Positions 23,425 through 29,215 of a stretch of 29,215 nt of DNA are shown here, in pieces. This DNA comes from Paulinella micropora (taxonomy: Eukaryota > Cercozoa > Imbricatea > Euglyphida), in the NCBI GenBank assembly GCA_009731375.1, contig BJOX01000024.1:206059-235273 (forward strand), given 5' to 3'. The translations under genes and the position numbers were made by a program. Under the pieces are notes generated by a model, which did no database searches, was not told where the DNA came from, and worked only from the letters and a program-made list of their open reading frames with translations. How positions within the stretch are numbered: the stretch's first letter is position 1; each line of letters begins with the position of its first letter.

Positions 23425-23675
23425 ATGTAGAAGAAAAAGAAGAAGAATATGATGAAGATCAAGATGATGATGATGAAGATGATGATGATGATGATGACGA
23501 CGATAGACTGCGCTCGACGAAACTGGATATAGAAGAAAAAGAAGAAGATGATGAAGATTATGATGATGATGATGATGATGATGATGACGAAGATGAAGAT
23601 GATGATGATGATGATGATGATGATGAAGATGATGATGATGATGAAGATGATGATGATGATGATGACGATGATGAC

Positions 23676-23710
<35 letters not shown>

Positions 23711-24030
23711 CGATAGACTGCGCGCGACGGAACTGGATATAGAAGAAAAAGAAGAAGAAGATGATGATGATGATGATGAAGATGAAGATGATGATGAAGA
23801 TGATGATGATGATGATGATGATGGAGTGATCGCGACGAAACCATGTATAGAAAAAAAAAAAAGAAGTAGAAGATGATGAAGATGATGATGATGATGGTGA
23901 AGATGATGAAGATGATGATGATGATGAAGATGAAGATGAAGATGATGATGATTAAGATGAAGATGAAGATGAAGAGGAGAAGAAGAAGAAGAAGAAGAAG
24001 AGAAGAAGAAAAGGAGAAGGAGGAGACAAA
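23425..24030. repeat. GAT and GAA triplet tract
   Basis: GAT/GAA/GAC triplets with the three exon 4 echoes. On the gene's strand it is pyrimidine-rich and leads into exon 4. Confidence 0.9.
23498..23868 (-). repeat. Three acceptor-side echoes of exon 4
   Basis: Copies near 23498-23545, 23707-23757 and 23822-23868 keep GAAGAAAAAGAAG (the pyrimidine tract on the coding strand), the tatag acceptor and the first 20-25 exon bases. Each is then broken by GAT triplets. Confidence 0.78.
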
Positions 24031-24288
24031 CATGCAAACATACATAAAATACACTTATATCTTATATACACTTATAGACATACAGATCATACAGATAGAA
24101 ACAAACAGACAAGTATAGTGATACATACATACATACATACATACATACATGCATACATGCATGCATGCATGCATGCATGCATGATGGATGCATGCATGCA
24201 TGGATGCATGCATGCATGCATGCATACATACATACATACATACATACATACATACATACATACATACATACATACATACATACATAAA

Positions 24289-24534
24289 TACCGTCAGATC
24301 CGCAATCACTTTGAGCCAATCTTTCTCGTCTTACATACATAGGTACATACATACATTCATACATACATACATACATACATACATACATACATACATACAT
24401 ACCGTCAGATCCGCAATCACTTTGAGCCAATCTTTCTCGTCTTACATACATACGTACATACATACATACATACATACCGTCAGATCCGCAATTACTTTGA
24501 GCCAATCTTTCTCGTCCTCGGGAGTTTCTGTATG

Positions 24535-24568
<34 letters not shown>

Positions 24569-24628
24569 TGCATGTATGTATGTCTCTCATTCTCGTCCTC
24601 GGGAGTCTCTGTCAACATAGAAACACAC
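24289..24628 (-). repeat. Echoes of exon 3 on both sides
   Basis: Donor-side copies are at 24289-24334 and 24401-24445, with GTATGT intact. One acceptor-side copy is at 24585-24628 with a cag acceptor. Spacers are ATAC or GTAT repeats. Confidence 0.78.
24478..24527 (-). CDS. Exon 3: PH-domain C-terminal Trp helix
   Basis: This 50-nt exon starts after atacatacag and ends CTGACG|GTATGT, so the downstream GTAT repeat provides the donor. It encodes TPEDEKDWLKVIADLT after a Glu codon shared with exon 2. The acidic turn followed by an amphipathic helix with a central Trp is the classic end of a PH domain, where the Trp packs against the barrel. It ends in phase 0 and exon 4 begins in phase 0. Two donor-side echoes (24289-24334 and 24401-24445) lie downstream and one acceptor-side echo (24585-24628) lies upstream. 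PH domains usually bind phosphoinositides or protein partners at membranes; ligand residues would be in the missing N-terminal part. Confidence 0.8.
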
Positions 24629-24867
24629 ACACGTATGTATGTATGTATGTATTATGTATGTATACACACACACACACCCACACACACACACACAAAACAC
24701 GCGAGTGCGCGTACGCATAGATGCATGCACCTACATACATACATACATACATACATACATACATACATACTCACATATGCAGATACATACATACATACAT
24801 ACATACATACATACATACATGCATGCATACATACATACATACATATATACATACATACATACATACA

Positions 24868-24898
<31 letters not shown>

Positions 24899-24931
24899 GC
24901 AGATACATACATACATACATACATACATACA

Positions 24932-24963
<32 letters not shown>

Positions 24964-25009
24964 CATACATACATACATACGTACATACGTACATACATAC
25001 ATACATACA

Positions 25010-25043
<34 letters not shown>

Positions 25044-25362
25044 CATACATACATACATACATACATACATACATACATAGACACAAACATATATACATAC
25101 ATACATACATACATACAGACAGACAGACATACAGACATGATCTGACACGCACGCACGTGAACGGAGACACACACACAACACACACACACACAAATATATA
25201 CAACGAACACAAACACAAACACACACACACACATCCATATCTATATACATATCTACCTCTATACACTATCTCTATCTCTATCTCTATCTCCTATTTCCTA
25301 TCTCCTATCTCCTATCTGTATCTGTATCTCTATCTCTATCTCTATCTATACACACACATAAG
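24629..25362. repeat. AC, ATAC and CTAT microsatellites
   Basis: ATAC tracts with GCAG and ACGT interruptions 24735-25130, AC 25160-25235, CTAT/CTCC 25236-25350. Confidence 0.9.
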
Positions 25363-26022
<660 letters not shown>

Positions 26023-26088
<66 letters not shown>

Positions 26089-26205
26089 CCTACCTACCTA
26101 CCTATCTACCAACCTATCTATTTACCTACCTACCTACCTACCTATCTACCTACCCACCTACCTACCTACCTACCTACCTACCTATCTACCTACCTACCTA
26201 CCTAC

Positions 26206-26277
<72 letters not shown>

Positions 26278-26278
26278 A
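26023..26278. repeat. CTAT/CTAC microsatellite after exon 2
   Basis: Continuous to the donor of exon 2. Confidence 0.92.
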
Positions 26279-26280
26279 AC

Positions 26281-26310
26281 CTGCGCAGAGAATGTAATCA
26301 CGCTTTCCAA
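26281..26310 (-). CDS. Exon 2: PH-domain last beta strand
   Basis: This 30-nt exon lies between an acceptor with a pyrimidine-rich lead (caggcttctgcag) and a donor GTTATA (GTTAAG in a copy). In phase 1 it reads GKRDYILCA. Joined to exon 3 this becomes [19 protein letters not shown], the pattern of the last strand of a PH domain followed by its C-terminal helix. Both neighbouring phases fit. A MITE-like element (26358-26534) sits just upstream, within about 50 bases of the acceptor. Three copies of the donor side of this exon occur downstream at 25.36, 25.70 and 25.98 kb; this is the only copy that keeps the acceptor. Confidence 0.72.
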
Positions 26311-26357
26311 CTGCAGAAGCCTGAAGCTGGAACACATTGTTTTTACCTGCAGGAATA

Positions 26358-26534
26358 GTGAACAAAAATTCCGGCCAAAACAAATTATCCCGTAATAACG
26401 GTACATTTGTTACTCAAAGTCGTGAAGAATTTCGGCCAGCCGGTAATTACATTTGTGGACCCACAAATAAAAGTTTAGCCCAAAATTCCCCGTATTTACG
26501 GTCGGCCGAAAGGTGAGGTGGTTGACATTTTTCA
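26358..26534 (-). mobile_element. Reverse copy of unit B
   Basis: The 177-base element matches 18660-18838 in reverse orientation, including CCCCGTATTTACGGTCGGCC. It lies about 50 bases upstream of exon 2. Confidence 0.7.
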
Positions 26535-26589
26535 CCCGACCTGCGTATGATAGCTCTGTGTTGTGTGCAGCATGGCAAGCCCCCATAGG

Positions 26590-26915
<326 letters not shown>

Positions 26916-26943
26916 TTGCCCAATCCAAGGCGGGTCGACCATC
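26916..26943 (-). CDS. Exon 1 of window: PH-domain segment of the PH-RhoGAP gene
   Basis: This is a 28-nt exon on the minus strand, preceded by a good acceptor (tttccag) and followed by GTAATA, where the ATT-type microsatellite itself supplies the donor. It reads DGRPALDWA plus one base. That leftover A joins the TT that opens the next exon to make an Ile codon, so the phases agree. The product would then run into GKRDYILCA, as in the last strands of a PH domain. No diagnostic motif lies in this exon itself, so the call rests on splice sites, phase and position. The upstream exon must end in phase 0 and was not found in the window. The island is the only non-repeat sequence between a GATA tract and a TAA tract. 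Confidence 0.5.
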
Positions 26944-26964
26944 CTGGAAATGCTTTGATAATAC

Positions 26965-27014
<50 letters not shown>

Positions 27015-27015
<1 letters not shown>

Positions 27016-27187
27016 GTGTTGACTGTGACATATTTGAGGGAAATCCCGATGAAAAAACCTAGTCACACTTGCTAAACAGAGTTCCAGCCCAATGGCCTCA
27101 AGGCGTTAAACTGTGACGCCAACTCATAACCCTTTGGTGGTAGATGCTGGGGAGGAGGGTCGTTGCGCGCGTAAAAGATCTTAAACT
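27015..27187 (+). mobile_element. Dispersed repeat, copy 2 (left palindrome arm)
   Basis: The first ~113 bases are repeated exactly in reverse at 27541-27653. The TAA tract before it and the gap after it mark its limits. Confidence 0.7.
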
Positions 27188-27464
27188 NNNNNNNNNNNNN
27201 NNNNNNNNNNNNNNNNNNNNNNNNNNNNNNNNNNNNNNNNNNNNNNNNNNNNNNNNNNNNNNNNNNNNNNNNNNNNNNNNNNNNNNNNNNNNNNNNNNNN
27301 NNNNNNNNNNNNNNNNNNNNNNNNNNNNNNNNNNNNNNNNNNNNNNNNNNNNNNNNNNNNNNNNNNNNNNNNNNNNNNNNNNNNNNNNNNNNNNNNNNNN
27401 NNNNNNNNNNNNNNNNNNNNNNNNNNNNNNNNNNNNNNNNNNNNNNNNNNNNNNNNNNNNNNNN
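27188..27464. other. Assembly gap inside the palindrome
   Basis: 277 N bases lie between the two inverted copies of the dispersed repeat. Confidence 1.
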
Positions 27465-27465
27465 C

Positions 27466-27537
<72 letters not shown>

Positions 27538-27540
27538 TAT

Positions 27541-27653
27541 ATGAGTTGGCGTCACAGTTTAACGCCTTGAGGCCATTGGGCTGGAACTCTGTTTAGCAAG
27601 TGTGACTAGGTTTTTTCATCGGGATTTCCCTCAAATATGTCACAGTCAACACT
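27541..27653 (-). mobile_element. Dispersed repeat, copy 3 (right palindrome arm)
   Basis: This inverted copy is identical to 27015-27127 over the whole readable arm. A TAA tract lies inside the palindrome (27469-27536) and another lies outside it (27678-27747). Confidence 0.7.
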
Positions 27654-27692
27654 CCAAGGCAGATTTACTATATCTGAATAATAATAATAATA

Positions 27693-27745
<53 letters not shown>

Positions 27746-27748
<3 letters not shown>

Positions 27749-27782
27749 TAACCCTAACCCTAACCCTAATCCTAATCCTAAC
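27746..27782. repeat. Interstitial telomere-like block
   Basis: Three CCCTAA units and two CCTAAT variants stand between a TAA tract and a CTA tract. TTAGGG is the telomere unit of most metazoans. Confidence 0.75.
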
Positions 27783-27790
27783 TACTACTG

Positions 27791-27873
<83 letters not shown>

Positions 27874-27881
27874 GACTACTT

Positions 27882-27960
<79 letters not shown>
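27783..27960. repeat. CTA and TAA triplet microsatellites
   Basis: CTA with a few CGA/TCT changes, then TAA. Confidence 0.92.
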
Positions 27961-27961
<1 letters not shown>

Positions 27962-28107
27962 GTGTATCTCGTGTATCTCCTGCCAATTGCTGAGCCAAAA
28001 GGCCATGTGCATCCAGTCCTCCATTCCATAAGGAAAGTCTCCACACCAATCGGTGGAATAAAGGAAGTGACGGCATAGAACATTACTCTAGGAGCTTNNN
28101 NNNNNNN

Positions 28108-28430
28108 TTCAAGCAAGTGCAGGAAGAAGCGGTCAAATGTCAACGCGAGCAATCCTCAAAGCGCTTTTGGCTACTCGCGAAGCGGCTTGGCGGGGCACGC
28201 AGAACGAAGGTCTCCGCGCCGGTGCAAAGGGAGGATGGCTCACTGGCGTGTACGCTGCCGGAAAAGGTCGCTCGGTGGGAGGAATTTCGGAAAAATTCGG
28301 TGAAGCCACGGGAAAATCCGGCAATTCCGGCTGTTGTGGTGGAGTGCTGTGCAGAAGCAGGCTCGCTGGAGTGGGAGTCAAATCCGACTGGACTGCGGAG
28401 GCCGAAGGCGCTATCAGGGACTCAATAGAT
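28108..28430 (+). pseudogene. LINE-like ORF2 remnant
   Basis: One frame reads SSKRFWLLAKRLGGARR, then REDGSLACTLPEKVARWEEF. This resembles the stretch between endonuclease and reverse transcriptase in non-LTR retrotransposons (FW..vk.L ... dG.l.t...e....W..f). The frame ends at 28428 and no RT motifs follow before the N gap at 28629. A longer overlapping frame (28137-28628) is open but has no match I recognise. It is probably an old fragment. Confidence 0.42.
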
Positions 28431-29215
28431 CTACAACAAGGGCTGCAGGAGCTCCTAAATAGCTCAGAGAAGGACCTCGAGGGTTGGAGTTCGACTGTGG
28501 ACAAGTGGGCCCTTCAGCAGGACGTCAAGATGGTGCAGCAACTGATGTGGGACAAGCGAGAGGCAGGCAGCGATCTTACTGATGGCCTGCGAGTCATCCT
28601 AAGACAAGTCTTTGGAACTAAGGAGTTCNNNNNNNNNNNNNNNNNNNNNNNNNNNNNNNNNNNNNNNNNNNNNNNNNNNNNNNNNNNNNNNNNNNNNNNN
28701 NNNNNNNNNNNNNNNNNNNNNNNNNNNNNNNNNNNNNNNNNNNNNNNNNNNNNNNNNNNNNNNNNNNNNNNNNNNNNNNNNNNNNNNNNNNNNNNNNNNN
28801 NNNNNNNNNNNNNNNNNNNNNNNNNNNNNNNNNNNNNNNNNNNNNNNNNNNNNNNNNNNNNNNNNNNNNNNNNNNNNNNNNNNNNNNNNNNNNNNNNNNN
28901 NNNNNNNNNNNNNNNNNNNNNNNNNNNNNNNNNNNNNNNNNNNNNNNNNNNNNNNNNNNNNNNNNTCACACCCTCCACCGTTGCATTTCTAACTGAGCAG
29001 CTTCGGCTGGGATTACTATACTTGTCTGTAAGACCGTATAGGTACCGCTAGGTTCGCGCCTTCTATACCCACGTGGGGGAGGAGTTTCAGCGGCACGCCG
29101 TCCGATCTGGCTCCACTCGGGGACACCCGTACCTCATGATCTGTATTGTTAGGAGCAGCTGAAAGTCCATAAGGCATGAGAGTAGAGGCGTTGGCGATGC
29201 GATGGAGAGTGTGTG
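28431..29215. other. Unique sequence with a 337-base gap
   Basis: 28431-28628 is open in one plus frame (includes LQQGLQELLNSSEKDLEGW) with no recognised domain. 28629-28965 is N. 28966-29215 shows no gene or repeat I recognise. Confidence 0.4.

Noticed and set aside
27778-28152. Minus frame with PPIGVETFLMEWRTGCTWPF as an upstream exon
   Set aside because: No clear AG/GT borders or phase link to exon 1, and the adjoining plus frame looks like a LINE fragment.

Overview
The window is intron-rich eukaryotic (metazoan) DNA in which roughly nine tenths of the bases are microsatellites: tetranucleotides of the GTAT/ATAC and CTAT/GATA types, ATT/TAA, GAT, CTA, AAC and GAA triplets, AAGGG pentamers, AT, GT and CT dinucleotides, and poly-T. 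Species cannot be fixed from the sequence. Vertebrate-type TTAGGG telomere units, a tRNA-like SINE head, short MITE-like hairpins and many very small exons would suit a repeat-rich invertebrate. A flatworm is one guess, at low confidence.

Hidden in the microsatellites are short non-repetitive islands. Read on the minus strand they assemble into one multi-exon gene running right to left from about 26.94 kb to at least 4.7 kb, probably to 1.1 kb. The first eleven exons (26943 down to 11220) have AG/GT borders and reading phases that match at every junction. Joined, they give the C-terminal part of a PH domain followed at once by a complete RhoGAP domain. The arginine-finger loop (EGIFRVSG), the LLK..LR helix, the LPRENQ helix, the MGPNLL motif and the closing [14 protein letters not shown] helix appear in the expected order. 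Downstream exons encode Ser/Pro- and Gly/Ser/Asn-rich linkers and an acidic/Trp-containing segment. One phase conflict (11.2 kb to 7.7 kb) is unresolved. The 5' end (start of the PH domain and upstream) and the 3' end lie outside the window.

The most striking structure is that almost every exon has partial copies in the adjoining introns, and these are sorted by side. Copies of the acceptor half, with its AG, lie on the 5' side of the intact exon. Copies of the donor half, with its GT, lie on the 3' side. They are spaced by the same microsatellite that touches that exon border. About 50 such exon echoes are visible, including ten for the exon at 16.2 kb, ten for that at 11.2 kb, and sixteen for that at 7.7 kb. 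I see no full-length second copy.

Other elements are: a family of 145-180 bp hairpin elements with GTGAAAAATTTCGGCCA-type ends (18.5, 15.0, 20.3 and 26.4 kb); three further inverted-repeat elements (14.07, 15.17 and 15.44 kb); a 480-560 bp dispersed repeat present twice (1.73 and 17.26 kb); a tRNA-related SINE (3.43 kb); a second dispersed repeat with ATT tails, two copies of which form a perfect arm-to-arm palindrome (27.0 and 27.5 kb); a short interstitial telomere block (27.75 kb); and a decayed LINE-like ORF (28.1 kb). Several N gaps interrupt the sequence. The large ones are 2805-3270, 13448-13775, 27188-27464 and 28629-28965. Short 10-base gaps are at 4699, 10191, 15383, 17820, 20724, 22577 and 28098.
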